Assembly: GCA_014860115.1 (NCBI GenBank)
Contig: JACZKK010000056.1
Location: 1-53,083 of the forward strand
Length of the DNA stretch: 53,083 nucleotides
Reading direction: 5' to 3'
Source: Ignavibacteriaceae bacterium
Lineage (GTDB): Bacteria > Bacteroidota > Ignavibacteria > Ignavibacteriales > Ignavibacteriaceae
This document shows positions 34,925-44,181 of this stretch, piece after piece (positions within the stretch are counted from its first letter, which is position 1; every line of letters begins with the position of its first letter). A program made the position numbers and the translations under genes. The notes beneath the pieces were generated by a model. That model saw nothing but the letters and a program-made list of their open reading frames with translations, did no database searches and was not told where the DNA came from.

Positions 34925-36139
34925 TTATACCTTAAGTATTTCTCCTTCTGTCTTAGCAATCGTTACAGTTCCGCAAGAATCACTGAATACATTTACGGTT
35001 GTTCTGCACATATCAAGGAAAGGATCAACCGCAAGAATTAGCCCCACACCTTCCAGGGGTAAACCAACTGCAGTTAGAATCACGGATATCATAACAAGTC
35101 CCGCCATTGGAATTCCCGCAGCACCAATGGAGGCAAGTAAAGCAGTAAACACAATTAGCACCTGCTGAACAACTGACATTTCAATTCCATAAGCCTGTGC
35201 AATAAACATAGCTGCCACACATTCGTAAAGTGCTGTCCCGTCCATATTTATTGTTGCACCAAGCGGAAGAACAAAACTTGAGATCTTGTTTGAAACACCG
35301 GCATTGCTTTCAATCGCGTCAATCGTCAATGGAAGCGTAGCTGAGGACGATCTTGTTGAAAATGCGGTCAGCAATGGAGTTGTCATTGCCTGAAAATGTT
35401 TCCAGGGATTTACTTTGCCTATCGTCCTGATGATTAATGGCAGCGTGATTGTGGAATGAATGATTAATCCAATTAAAACTGTTACAAAATATTTACTTAA
35501 ACTTCCAAGGACAGCTCCAAGATTTTCCCTTTGGTCAGCAACCACACCAACGACAACACCAAGAATACCAAGAGGAGTAAACCGGATAATAAAATGCGTG
35601 AGCTTCATCATCACTTCAAACCCGGAATTAAATAAATTCGTTAAAAAATCTTTTTGATTGCTCTCAAGTTTCGTAATAAAAAATCCAAATAAAATTGAGA
35701 AGAAAATAATCGCAAGAATATCAAATGAAACCAATGCTTCAAAGATATTCGTCGGTACCATTCTAAAAATTATTTCCCAGATATCGCCTGAAGCAGCTGC
35801 AAGTTCGGGTACGTCCTTCTTCAAGCCAAGATCCGCACCTACTCCGGGTTGAATCAGGTTTACCAGAAACAATCCGGTAATGATTGCAAATAAACTTGTG
35901 GTTATATAATATGTTATAGTTTTTAGTCCAAGTCTGCCAAGATTTTGTGCATCGCCAATGCTTGTTACACCGGATATGATTGAGGTTAAGATCAAAGGTA
36001 CAATTATCATCTTTAGCGCACGAAGGAATAAATCACCCATCCAGGTTACAAGGTAAGCGTATTCAGTAAATATCAAACCATAAATTACAGCGATAATAAG
36101 CGCAATTAAAATTTGCCAGTGGAGTTTAAGTTTGAACAT
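34925..36139 (-). CDS. Dicarboxylate/amino acid:cation symporter (DAACS, GltP-like)
   Basis: Inner-membrane Na+- or H+-coupled uptake of glutamate, aspartate or C4-dicarboxylates. About 404 residues from the ATG at 36139; a TTG two codons upstream is less likely. Eight membrane segments plus two re-entrant loops. Conserved signatures: the serine-rich hairpin FSTRSSSATLPLT, the NMDGTALYE metal motif, the second hairpin SIGAAGIPMAGLV and DPFLDMCRTTVNVFSD with the aspartate/arginine substrate pair. It lies 15 bases downstream of hemW on the same strand. Confidence 0.95.
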   Translation of the reverse strand: MFKLKLHWQILIALIIAVIYGLIFTEYAYLVTWMGDLFLRALKMIIVPLILTSIISGVTSIGDAQNLGRLGLKTITYYITTSLFAIITGLFLVNLIQPGVGADLGLKKDVPELAAASGDIWEIIFRMVPTNIFEALVSFDILAIIFFSILFGFFITKLESNQKDFLTNLFNSGFEVMMKLTHFIIRFTPLGILGVVVGVVADQRENLGAVLGSLSKYFVTVLIGLIIHSTITLPLIIRTIGKVNPWKHFQAMTTPLLTAFSTRSSSATLPLTIDAIESNAGVSNKISSFVLPLGATINMDGTALYECVAAMFIAQAYGIEMSVVQQVLIVFTALLASIGAAGIPMAGLVMISVILTAVGLPLEGVGLILAVDPFLDMCRTTVNVFSDSCGTVTIAKTEGEILKV

Positions 36140-36154
36140 TCTCAAAATAATTTA

Positions 36155-37294
36155 CTAAATAATTTCTGCAAGTATTTCATCGCAGACAGCATAACCTTTT
36201 GCAGTAAGCTTCATAACGCTCTCATCTATCGTTACAAAATTCTGGTTCTTTAACAGTTCAAAATAAGGATATTTCTTTTTTAACCAGTCCTTTATTTCGA
36301 TTCCGAATCTATTTTCAAATTTTTTAAGATTTAACCCCGAACTCCTTAATTCAAGCATTATATATTCATTTACAGCGTTTTCAGTGCTGATAGCTTCCGA
36401 ACCTGCCACAGCATTACCGGATTTTTCAACTTTGTCGTTATACATTTTAAGACTTGAAAAATTCCACCATCTCTTTCCATCAACAAATGAATGTGCCGAA
36501 GTTCCGAAGCCAAAATAATCTGTGTAATGCCAATAAGCATTGTTGTGAACACACTCAAAACCAGGTTTGGCAAAATTTGAAACTTCATATTGATAAAATC
36601 CATTTGAAGTCAAAAAATTAATTGTTTCTTCGTAAAGTTCGGCACCGTAATCTTCATCACGGATTTTTACTTTTCCATCAAGAACCATTTTATTCAGGAT
36701 TGTTCCCCTCTCGAGAATCAAACTGTAAGCTGAAATATGTTTAATTGGGAGTTTAATTGCCTGCTCTAAATTTTTAATCCATTTCTTTTTTGTTTGACCT
36801 GGCAGGTTAAATATCAAATCAAGACTGATATTTTCAAAACCAGCTTCTGCAGCTTGATTAACCGTTATTATTGCGGTTTCTGAATTGTGAATTCGTGTAA
36901 GAAATTTTAAGTCCTTATTGTTGAATGATTGAATGCCGATGCTAATCCTGTTGATTCCTATTTCGCGAAACATTTTCATCTTTTGGAGTGATACTGTTCC
37001 GGGATTTGTTTCCATTGTTATTTCCACATCATTTCTAACAACAAAATTTTCTTTTACTGCCTGGATAAGCTCAAGTAAATATTCCGGCTCCATCAGAGAG
37101 GGAGTTCCACCACCGAAATAAATTGAAATAAATTCTCTGCTATCAGAATAATTTTCTGCGTAATGAGCAATTTCTTTTTTCAGAGCTTTCAAAAAGGACT
37201 GAATATTATCAGAAGTAATTATCGAGTAGAAATCACAATAGATACACTTATGATCACAGAAAGGAATATGGATGTAGCAGGCAGTTTCAATCAT
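36155..37294 (-). CDS. hemW: HemW-type radical SAM protein
   Basis: Radical SAM enzyme related to oxygen-independent coproporphyrinogen III oxidase but of the HemW (heme chaperone) type. 379 residues from the ATG at 37294, which starts MIETACYIHIPF; the frame also extends four codons upstream. The 4Fe-4S motif is C13-DHK-C17-IY-C20, followed by YFGGGTPSL, TMETNPGT, RISIGIQSFN, the HISAYSLILERGT stretch and the C-terminal HemN domain (NEYIMLELRSSGLNL). HemW has a heme-binding H just before or in this cysteine region (HIPFCDHKC); a HemN proper is usually longer with an N-terminal extension. The symporter gene follows it. Confidence 0.9.
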   Translation of the reverse strand: MIETACYIHIPFCDHKCIYCDFYSIITSDNIQSFLKALKKEIAHYAENYSDSREFISIYFGGGTPSLMEPEYLLELIQAVKENFVVRNDVEITMETNPGTVSLQKMKMFREIGINRISIGIQSFNNKDLKFLTRIHNSETAIITVNQAAEAGFENISLDLIFNLPGQTKKKWIKNLEQAIKLPIKHISAYSLILERGTILNKMVLDGKVKIRDEDYGAELYEETINFLTSNGFYQYEVSNFAKPGFECVHNNAYWHYTDYFGFGTSAHSFVDGKRWWNFSSLKMYNDKVEKSGNAVAGSEAISTENAVNEYIMLELRSSGLNLKKFENRFGIEIKDWLKKKYPYFELLKNQNFVTIDESVMKLTAKGYAVCDEILAEII

Positions 37295-37371
37295 ACAAAG
37301 AAACAAAATGTATTTAATTATTATTAAGTTAACAGGAAGTTAAGAAGAAATGAAATAGAGACTTATTCTTT

Positions 37372-38433
37372 TTAGAATCCGAAACCAACTCCAACCGTAC
37401 CGGTATTTGTACCCCCAAACTTGTAGTCGAAATTAATAACAAAGATCGAGAGATTTATTGATGTGCCAAGAGCCAGATTAACAGTTTGATCTCCACTATA
37501 ATCAATATTCAACTGTAACTCTTGTCTGCCAGCAGGACTATCAAATTCATATTTATAATTAATTTCGCTTCGGGAAGTTTCGTACGTTAACCCGGCATAG
37601 GGCTCAATTGAAATTCTGCCGCCGATCCTTTTGCTGATAAACATCCCATACTGAGAAGCTGTGTTCTTAAAAATATCTCCAACTTTAAAGCTCTGGAAGT
37701 AATATCCAAAACCAATTTCAAGAGGTAATGAATCATCAAACCAATAATTTAAATTATGACTAACTCCACTACCAAAAATATTGACAATGCCTAAATCCTG
37801 CAGATTTATTCCACGGAAGTAACGAACCGAAACACTTGTTCCGATTAAGCTGCCGAGATCGAATTGAAGTGCTGGTGATGGCATTACATCTATATTGTTG
37901 AGATACCCTCTTACATCTGTAAGTTCGAGTGTGTATTGCTCAATTGTATAACCCTGAACTTCAGCAGAAGGAAACTTAACTTTCAGATATTCATCATAAT
38001 TCCCGGTGATCGTTGGGCCGTTAAATAAAACTTCCCAGTCTCTCGAAAGCACTTCATTCTTGAGCGATTCGTAATTTGGGATAGTGTTGGGATCATATCC
38101 GGATGAATAAAGAATTTCATCCACTTGCGCAGATGTAAGTCGCAGACTTCCTGTATGACTGAATGTTCTTAGATCATCGGTGAAGAATGAGCCCACTCCA
38201 ACAAATCGAAGCTTCGCATGAATTCCATTTGATGACGATGGTAATCCTGTGAACCATCCTGAGTTCATACTCGATCCAAATGCACTTATTACAGGCTCGG
38301 AATATTTCAGAACTGCATCTGAAGATAAGTTAGAAAGTGTTTCACCAATGCTTTGAGGAAAAATCTTCGATGATGTAACAAATAAAAGTATCAGCGCAAT
38401 TATAATTGTTTTGGAAATTCTGCTCATTCTCAT
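37372..38433 (-). CDS. Outer-membrane protein, DUF6588-like
   Basis: 353 residues with a signal peptide (MRMSRISKTIIIALILLFVTSSKIFPQ). The mature part opens with LSNLSSDAVLKYSEPVISAFGSSMNSGWF, a start I associate with DUF6588 proteins of Bacteroidota, followed by strand-like amphipathic segments (LQFDLGSLIGTSVSVRYF, LPLEIGFGYYFQSF, ISIEPYAGLTYETSR) and a terminal TGTVGVGFGF. The C-terminal phenylalanine fits an outer-membrane barrel. Role unknown. Stop and start spacings (63 bases to recN, 77 bases to hemW) allow but do not prove co-transcription. Confidence 0.72.
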   Translation of the reverse strand: MRMSRISKTIIIALILLFVTSSKIFPQSIGETLSNLSSDAVLKYSEPVISAFGSSMNSGWFTGLPSSSNGIHAKLRFVGVGSFFTDDLRTFSHTGSLRLTSAQVDEILYSSGYDPNTIPNYESLKNEVLSRDWEVLFNGPTITGNYDEYLKVKFPSAEVQGYTIEQYTLELTDVRGYLNNIDVMPSPALQFDLGSLIGTSVSVRYFRGINLQDLGIVNIFGSGVSHNLNYWFDDSLPLEIGFGYYFQSFKVGDIFKNTASQYGMFISKRIGGRISIEPYAGLTYETSRSEINYKYEFDSPAGRQELQLNIDYSGDQTVNLALGTSINLSIFVINFDYKFGGTNTGTVGVGFGF

Positions 38434-38496
38434 AGTCGATAAAGGATAATATCACTTCAAAAATTACTTAAGATTAATGAAGTAATAAATCAAATA

Positions 38497-40200
38497 TTAT
38501 TCCCTTAGACCGATCAGTTCGCGGGCGCTTTTTAGGCTGGCTTCGGTGATTTTTTCACCGCTGAGTAACCGGGCTATTTCCGTAATTCTTTCCGATTCAG
38601 GTAACTTTTTAATCGAGCTGATTACTCTCTCATTTTGAGTTACCTTTTCAATTGAAAAATGATGTTCAGCAAGGCTGGCAATTTGAGGCAAGTGAGTAAT
38701 TGATATAACCTGATGATAAGCAGAAAGACTTTTCAGCGCTTTACCAACTTTCTGTGCAATCCTTCCACTTACACCAACGTCAATTTCGTCGAATATTAAA
38801 AGTGGAAGCTTATCGTTATTGGCAAGTGTAGATTTTAATGACAGCATAATTCTTGAAACCTCTCCGCCAGATGCTACTTTAGCCAGAGGCTTCAAATCTT
38901 CGCCAGGATTTGTAGAAATGAAAAATTCAATTTCATCAATTCCTTTTGTGGTAGCTCTAAAATATTTCCCATCAAGAAAAACTCCGGTTTCACTTTCTGA
39001 TTGAGCATTAAATATTTCTGTTTTGAATTGAGGTTCTTGTATGCCTAACTCTTTTAATGTTTGTTCAATTCCCCTCTTAACTAGTTTGGCCGCCTGTCCT
39101 CTTTGCTTTGATAAACTTTTTGCCAGACTACCTGCACTTTTTCTCAACCCAAAAATATTTTCAGACAATTCATTAATCTTGCCCGAATAATTTTCAGCCA
39201 GCTCAAATTCTTCTCCGATCTTTTTGCGATAATCGAAAATACTTTTAACCGAACCGCCGTATTTTTTCTTGAGAAGATTTATTGCCCCGAGCCGTTCGCG
39301 TTTTCCCTCAACTTCGTTCTGATCAAGATTGATTTTTGAGTTATACGTTCTGATGAAATTTGAAATGTCCTGTAATTGCACCAGCGAGGATTCTGATTCA
39401 CTCAATGCATCGGAAAAGGATTTATCAATATCACTCAGCTTCTGCAAAAGAGTTCTTACTTTGGAAAGTGAAGTCTGAATTGAATTGTCAGATTCATAAA
39501 TTAGCAGATAAACTTCAGATGTGAGTTCAGCCAGCTTTTCAGAGTTTTCAAGAATTTTCAACGCTTCAACAAGACTTTCTTCTTCATCTTCCTGAGGAGA
39601 AATGGTATCAATTTCTTTTATCTGAAATGAGTAAAAATCCCTTTTGTCTTTTATACTGCTTTCTTTTTCCCGCAGTTCCTTTAACTCATTTTCTTTACTA
39701 AGTAATTCAGAATAAACTTTTTTGTATTGTTGAAGAAGAATCTGGTAATCACCAAATTCATCGAGGTAATCAATGTGTGTTTCGGTACGGAGAAGTGATT
39801 GGTGTTCGTGCTGACCGTGCAAATCAACTAATAAATTCCCAATTTCTTTTACAAGGTTAAGATTAACCGGAGTGTCATTTATAAAACATCGGTTGGAACC
39901 TTTAAGCGAAATCTCTCGTCGAATAATCAATTCATCAGTAAAGTCTACATCATTTTCTTCAAGAATAGATTTAACTTTTTTATTTCCCTTAACATTAAAG
40001 ATTCCTTCAACAAAAGATTTCTGTGCACCTTTCCGTACAACTTCTGTTGATGCTCTTTCACCAAGCAGCAGACTCATAGCATCTATAAGGATTGATTTAC
40101 CGGCTCCGGTCTCCCCAGTGATAATATTAAGTCCACTTCCAAACTCAACAGAGATATGTTCTATTAAGGCGTAATCTTTTACTTCGAATGATTTGAGCAT
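38497..40200 (-). CDS. recN: DNA repair protein RecN
   Basis: SMC-like ATPase in recombinational repair of double-strand breaks. 567 residues: Walker A GETGAGKS (29-36), a long coiled-coil middle (about 155-375, rich in E/K/L heptads), the ABC signature ASGGEVSRIMLSLKS, Walker B LLIFDEIDVGVSG and the H-loop region VISITHLPQIA. LEHISVEF... near the N-terminus and the HGQHEHQSLL stretch after Walker A are typical for RecN. A hairpin terminator of the upstream NUDIX gene lies between that gene and recN. Confidence 0.96.
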   Translation of the reverse strand: MLKSFEVKDYALIEHISVEFGSGLNIITGETGAGKSILIDAMSLLLGERASTEVVRKGAQKSFVEGIFNVKGNKKVKSILEENDVDFTDELIIRREISLKGSNRCFINDTPVNLNLVKEIGNLLVDLHGQHEHQSLLRTETHIDYLDEFGDYQILLQQYKKVYSELLSKENELKELREKESSIKDKRDFYSFQIKEIDTISPQEDEEESLVEALKILENSEKLAELTSEVYLLIYESDNSIQTSLSKVRTLLQKLSDIDKSFSDALSESESSLVQLQDISNFIRTYNSKINLDQNEVEGKRERLGAINLLKKKYGGSVKSIFDYRKKIGEEFELAENYSGKINELSENIFGLRKSAGSLAKSLSKQRGQAAKLVKRGIEQTLKELGIQEPQFKTEIFNAQSESETGVFLDGKYFRATTKGIDEIEFFISTNPGEDLKPLAKVASGGEVSRIMLSLKSTLANNDKLPLLIFDEIDVGVSGRIAQKVGKALKSLSAYHQVISITHLPQIASLAEHHFSIEKVTQNERVISSIKKLPESERITEIARLLSGEKITEASLKSARELIGLRE

Positions 40201-40223
40201 AATTTGATTGTAAGTTATTTACC

Positions 40224-40258
40224 AAATAAAAATGCCACATCTCAAAGATATGGCATTT
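40224..40258 (-). terminator. Rho-independent terminator of the NUDIX gene
   Basis: On the minus strand aaatgcca ... tggcattt: 8-bp stem extended by atct/agat around a mismatch, loop ttg, followed by TTATTTGG with five T in TTTTTATTT at the stem base. It lies 34 bases after the NUDIX stop at 40292. Confidence 0.75.
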
Positions 40259-40291
40259 CTAACCTTTTGAAAAAATCTGAAAACAGCTTCA

Positions 40292-40822
40292 TCAGGATAT
40301 CGAATTTCTGGCAAGAAAAATTCCACATATAGTTTTCCCGTCAACTATCTCCCCATTATAAATTTTATCCTCAACTTCTTTCAGAGATAATTCAAACACT
40401 TCCATACCAAATTCGCCCTCTTCACGGTTGTGGCTGCCGGGCTTTAAATCTTTTGCAAGATATATCCAGAGTTTTTCTGTTGAATAACCCGGTGTAGTAT
40501 AAATGCTTCCCAGCTCTTTTACGTTATCAGATTTATATCCTGTTTCCTCTTCAAGCTCTCTAACAGCACATACAAATGGATCTTCACCTATGCTCAGTTT
40601 CCCGGCAGGAAGTTCAAGCAATACTTTGTTCACCGGAAAACGATGCTGGGTTACCATAACTATTTTTCCATCTGTAGTTACGGGAACAACTACTGCTCCG
40701 CCCGGATGTTCTGCAACTTCACGAATAGCTTTGTTTCCGCTGTCGTATTCAATCTGATCTACTTTTGTGTTGAAAACTTTTCCACTGTATAATACTTCAC
40801 TTTTTACAATTCGATAATTCAT
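40292..40822 (-). CDS. NUDIX hydrolase (ADP-ribose pyrophosphatase type)
   Basis: Hydrolyses nucleoside diphosphate derivatives, probably ADP-ribose, in the cytoplasm. 176 residues. The NUDIX box is G-x5-E-x7-REUxEExGU: GEDPFVCAVRELEEETGY, with LPAGKLSIGE before it and IYTTPGYSTEKLWIYLAKDL after it; the proline/glycine run downstream of the box is typical of ADP-ribose pyrophosphatases. The N-terminal RIVKSEVLYSGKVF strand fits NudF-like dimers. Substrate not proven. Confidence 0.91.
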   Translation of the reverse strand: MNYRIVKSEVLYSGKVFNTKVDQIEYDSGNKAIREVAEHPGGAVVVPVTTDGKIVMVTQHRFPVNKVLLELPAGKLSIGEDPFVCAVRELEEETGYKSDNVKELGSIYTTPGYSTEKLWIYLAKDLKPGSHNREEGEFGMEVFELSLKEVEDKIYNGEIVDGKTICGIFLARNSIS

Positions 40823-40892
40823 TTAGATATTCTTTTTAGAATTAATTACTGGAATGTGTCACTTATATTTTTTCCAAAGCAAAAAAACATTT

Positions 40893-41306
40893 TCAGGTTC
40901 TATATCCTGTCGGATAATATGTCATCAATTCACTGCCAAGATATTTTAAGAGAGCTGTTATCACACCAAGATCATCAAGATAGCCAAATAATGGTGTCAA
41001 ATCAGGGATGGTATCAATCGGAACAATAAAATAAACGAGTGCGGCGACAACTATAATTTTCCTGTACCATTTTACAAACGGATCTTTCATATACCGGTAA
41101 AGTGCAAGTATATCTTTCGCAAAAGAAACTTTTTTACCTGACTTCTCAAGCTTGTTCCAAAGATTTTCATCAACATATTTTTCCTTTTCATTATAGTCTT
41201 CCATTTTTTCTTCATTCATCTGACCAAAATTTAAAGCACCGAGGTCATCCATTCCCTCAAAAATGTCATCTTCGAGAGGCACTATTTCAGGATTTCTATC
41301 TTTCAT
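40893..41306 (-). CDS. DUF1232 (YkvA-like) protein
   Basis: 137 residues. The N-terminal half is acidic and charged (EDDIFEGMDDLGALNFGQMNEEKMEDY), the C-terminal half is a DUF1232 domain with a hydrophobic segment: YRKIIVVAALVYFIVPIDTIPDLTPLFGYLDDLGVI (quoted in pieces: VYFIVPIDTIPDL; FGYLDDLGVI). The IDxIPD...GYLDD motif is the family signature. Function unknown. It lies 10 bases downstream of the S9 peptidase gene on the same strand. Confidence 0.9.
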   Translation of the reverse strand: MKDRNPEIVPLEDDIFEGMDDLGALNFGQMNEEKMEDYNEKEKYVDENLWNKLEKSGKKVSFAKDILALYRYMKDPFVKWYRKIIVVAALVYFIVPIDTIPDLTPLFGYLDDLGVITALLKYLGSELMTYYPTGYRT

Positions 41307-41316
41307 TATTTAACTC

Positions 41317-43332
41317 CTACTTTGAAAATTTTTTAAACCAACTAAAAATTGTTTCCCACCATAGTTTTGAATTCTGCGGTTTTGCTATAAAATGTGTTTC
41401 GTCAGGAAAGTATAAAAGCTTGCTTTCTACTCCAAGCCGCTGCAGAAATGTAAAAAGCTGAAATGCCTGGTCTTCAGTTACTCTGAAATCAAGAGCCCCG
41501 TGAGTAATCAGAATCGGTGTTTTACAATTTTGAATGTATCTGTGAGGCGACCATTTTTCATACACTTCCCTTTTTTCCCAGGGAGGACCGCCAAATTCCC
41601 ATTCGGGAAACCAGAGTTCTTCGGTGGTTCCGTATTTACTTTCAATATTAACTGACCCAGCATGAGAAACAAGTGCATTGAACCTGTCAGTGTGGCCGGC
41701 AATCCAGTTTATCATATAGCCGCCATAAGAAGCTCCTGCAGCAAAAGTATTATTTTTATCAATGAATCTGTAATTGTAAATAGCAAAGTCATAAGCATTC
41801 ATCAAATCAACATAAACTTTTCCACCCCAGTCGCATGTGATTTCATCTGTAAACTTTTGGCCATAACCAGTTGATCCGCGCGGATTTGGTGCAACAACTA
41901 CATAGCCCTGTGATGCAAACATTTGTGCATTCCATCTGTAATGATAATTATCGCTCCAGGAACCCTGTGGACCACCGTGAACTAAGAAAACCATCGGATA
42001 TTTTTTATTTGGATCGAAGAATGGCGGCTTAACTAAAATTGATTGAACCAATGTGCCGTTCGCACCATCACTCCAAAATGTTTCCACCGAATTTGTTTCG
42101 ATATTTGCCAGGACATCTTTGTTGATAAAAGAAACTTGCTTTAAAGTATTCTTACCATCAGTACTTAATGAATAAATCTCGGCTGGCATGTTGGTTCTTT
42201 GTTTCAAATAAAATAAGGTGCTACCATCATGAGATAATGATATGTTCGAGTTATAATTTTCCTTGTGAAATAAATCAACTTCACCTGATCCAATCTCGGC
42301 TCTATAAATCGATTTATTGATTTCATTTTCTGCATTAAAATAAATTTGTGATGAATTTGGTGCCCAGATAAATTCCTCAACAGAGCGATCAATTTCTTCG
42401 GTTAGATTTGTCATCTCACCGGATTCTCTATTATAAAGAATAATATCCTTCTTATCAGATTCAAAACCTGCACGTTTCATTGAAGTCCATGCAAGATACT
42501 TTCCGTCCGGAGAATATACCGGCTGGCAGTCAACTCCTTTGCTTGTTGAAATCAACTTTTGTGATGCTGGATCAGTTAAGCTTAAAATGTAGATTTCATT
42601 GTTTGTACTAACGGCAGAACTGAACTCAGGATTCATTGTGAATGCGACTTCATTTTCGTCTGGAGAAAAATTATAATCGTTAGATGAACCAAGTGCAAGT
42701 GTTGGTACATCTTCTTTATAACCTTCGGTGAGATCTTTAAAATTTCCACTTTCTATATCCAGCAAAAACAAGTGCTTACGCTTTTCACCGCGCCAACCAT
42801 CAAAATGCTTGTACATCAGTTGATCAAATATTATCGCTTTAACCTGGCTTGCTTCTTTTTCTTTATCAATTTTTTCATTGCATTCTTGTGTTGAACAGTC
42901 CGGATAGACAGAAGAAAGAAATAATATTTTCTTTCCGTCATTTGACCACATAATACCAGATGCACCTGTATAAATATTCGTCAACTGTTTTTCGTTCTTT
43001 CCATCCAAATCTGAAACATAAATTTGACCGCCCATAGTATATGCTATCTGCATTCCGTCTGAAGAAAATTTTGGCTCTGATTCATTCTTATCAGAATTTT
43101 TGAATGCTTTCAAATTACTTCCATCAGAATTTATCAAATAAATATCTGCGTTCCCTTTATTGGCGTCAAAAGTAAAACTTGTCGAAGTGAATACTATTGT
43201 TTTTCCATCTGGTGAAACATCATAAGTTCCAATACGTTTCATTGCCCATAGGTCATCAATTGTCATTGCACGTTTTGATTGTGGGAAAATAGAGATTGAA
43301 ATGACGATTAGTAAAAAGAATATTTTTTTCAT
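41317..43332 (-). CDS. S9 peptidase (acylaminoacyl-peptidase/dipeptidyl-peptidase type)
   Basis: 671 residues from the ATG at 43332, which gives a signal peptide (MKKIFFLLIVISISIFPQ); the frame runs further upstream but that stretch overlaps the divergent gene region and lacks a sensible start. An N-terminal beta-propeller with TolB/WD40-like blades (about 25-390; blades such as YDVSPDGKTIVFTS, PKFSSDGMQIAYT, PVYSPDGKYLAWTS) precedes the alpha/beta hydrolase domain with S535 (GASYGG), D615 (HGALDFRV) and H647 (DETHF). Likely periplasmic peptidase acting on oligopeptides. Confidence 0.93.
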   Translation of the reverse strand: MKKIFFLLIVISISIFPQSKRAMTIDDLWAMKRIGTYDVSPDGKTIVFTSTSFTFDANKGNADIYLINSDGSNLKAFKNSDKNESEPKFSSDGMQIAYTMGGQIYVSDLDGKNEKQLTNIYTGASGIMWSNDGKKILFLSSVYPDCSTQECNEKIDKEKEASQVKAIIFDQLMYKHFDGWRGEKRKHLFLLDIESGNFKDLTEGYKEDVPTLALGSSNDYNFSPDENEVAFTMNPEFSSAVSTNNEIYILSLTDPASQKLISTSKGVDCQPVYSPDGKYLAWTSMKRAGFESDKKDIILYNRESGEMTNLTEEIDRSVEEFIWAPNSSQIYFNAENEINKSIYRAEIGSGEVDLFHKENYNSNISLSHDGSTLFYLKQRTNMPAEIYSLSTDGKNTLKQVSFINKDVLANIETNSVETFWSDGANGTLVQSILVKPPFFDPNKKYPMVFLVHGGPQGSWSDNYHYRWNAQMFASQGYVVVAPNPRGSTGYGQKFTDEITCDWGGKVYVDLMNAYDFAIYNYRFIDKNNTFAAGASYGGYMINWIAGHTDRFNALVSHAGSVNIESKYGTTEELWFPEWEFGGPPWEKREVYEKWSPHRYIQNCKTPILITHGALDFRVTEDQAFQLFTFLQRLGVESKLLYFPDETHFIAKPQNSKLWWETIFSWFKKFSK

Positions 43333-43443
43333 TGGTGCCTCAGGAAGAATGTTGAAATTACTACTGAAAAAATACGTTTTAATGAATCGAAAGACAACGC
43401 AAAATGAAGTTATCACTTATAAAAAATATAATAATGATTAAAT

Positions 43444-44181
43444 TTGATTGTGAAAAAAAACGATTTAGCTGAGGAAGCAATTCAAACAAATAATATTCTT
43501 CTTCCGGGTGGAAGCAAACAACTTGATCATCTCTTTGAGCAGAAGTCTCCACAAGGTACACGTGCACTAATTATTGGTCCGGGTTGTGAAAATGTTGCCA
43601 TTAAGTTGTGTGAGAATTTTTCTAATATTAACATCATTGCAAACGATTATGACTCGGTGATGCAAATCAGAATGAAATTGAAAGATGAAGATAAAAATAA
43701 AGTCAAAGTAAAGCTGATGGACTACGCACATACCGATTTTGAAGACGAATACTTCGATCTGATTTATGCACAGGGATCAATATCTGTTCCTGATAAAAAA
43801 GTCATCATAAAGGAATTAAAAAGGATTTTAGCAAGCCGGGGTTTATTTTGTGCAGGTGAAATTGTATCACTAAGGGAACCTGTCCCCGGATTTGTTAATG
43901 ATATCTGGGAACGAAGCGGCATAGAGCCAATTACATCTTGGGAAATAAAAAAATACTATGAAGTAAAAGGATTTGAGGTGCTGAGTGAAAAGGATCTCTC
44001 AGATACCTTAAAAGATTTTTATGAGAAGCTTAAAAGTACAGTTTCGAAAGCGAACAAGAATGAAAAGGAAGCAGATAAAAAATATTTTTCACGGATGAAG
44101 CATGAATCACATGCTTATCTGAAACTTGGTGGCGATAAATACATAGGTTTTAAATCATTGATAATGAGGAAGCTAAATTGA
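43444..44181 (+). CDS. SAM-dependent methyltransferase
   Basis: About 245 residues from a TTG at 43444 or 243 from a GTG at 43450; no ATG lies in frame at the start, so the start is uncertain. Rossmann-type methyltransferase: motif I ALIIGPGCENVAIKL (about 40-55), an acidic end of strand 2 (NIIANDYD), LMDYAHTDFEDEYFDLIYAQG near 95-115 and ELKRILASRGLFCAGEIVS. Substrate unknown. The C-terminal region is charged (KANKNEKEADKKY). It overlaps the rlmD start by four bases, so the two are translationally coupled. Confidence 0.82.
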   Translation: MIVKKNDLAEEAIQTNNILLPGGSKQLDHLFEQKSPQGTRALIIGPGCENVAIKLCENFSNINIIANDYDSVMQIRMKLKDEDKNKVKVKLMDYAHTDFEDEYFDLIYAQGSISVPDKKVIIKELKRILASRGLFCAGEIVSLREPVPGFVNDIWERSGIEPITSWEIKKYYEVKGFEVLSEKDLSDTLKDFYEKLKSTVSKANKNEKEADKKYFSRMKHESHAYLKLGGDKYIGFKSLIMRKLN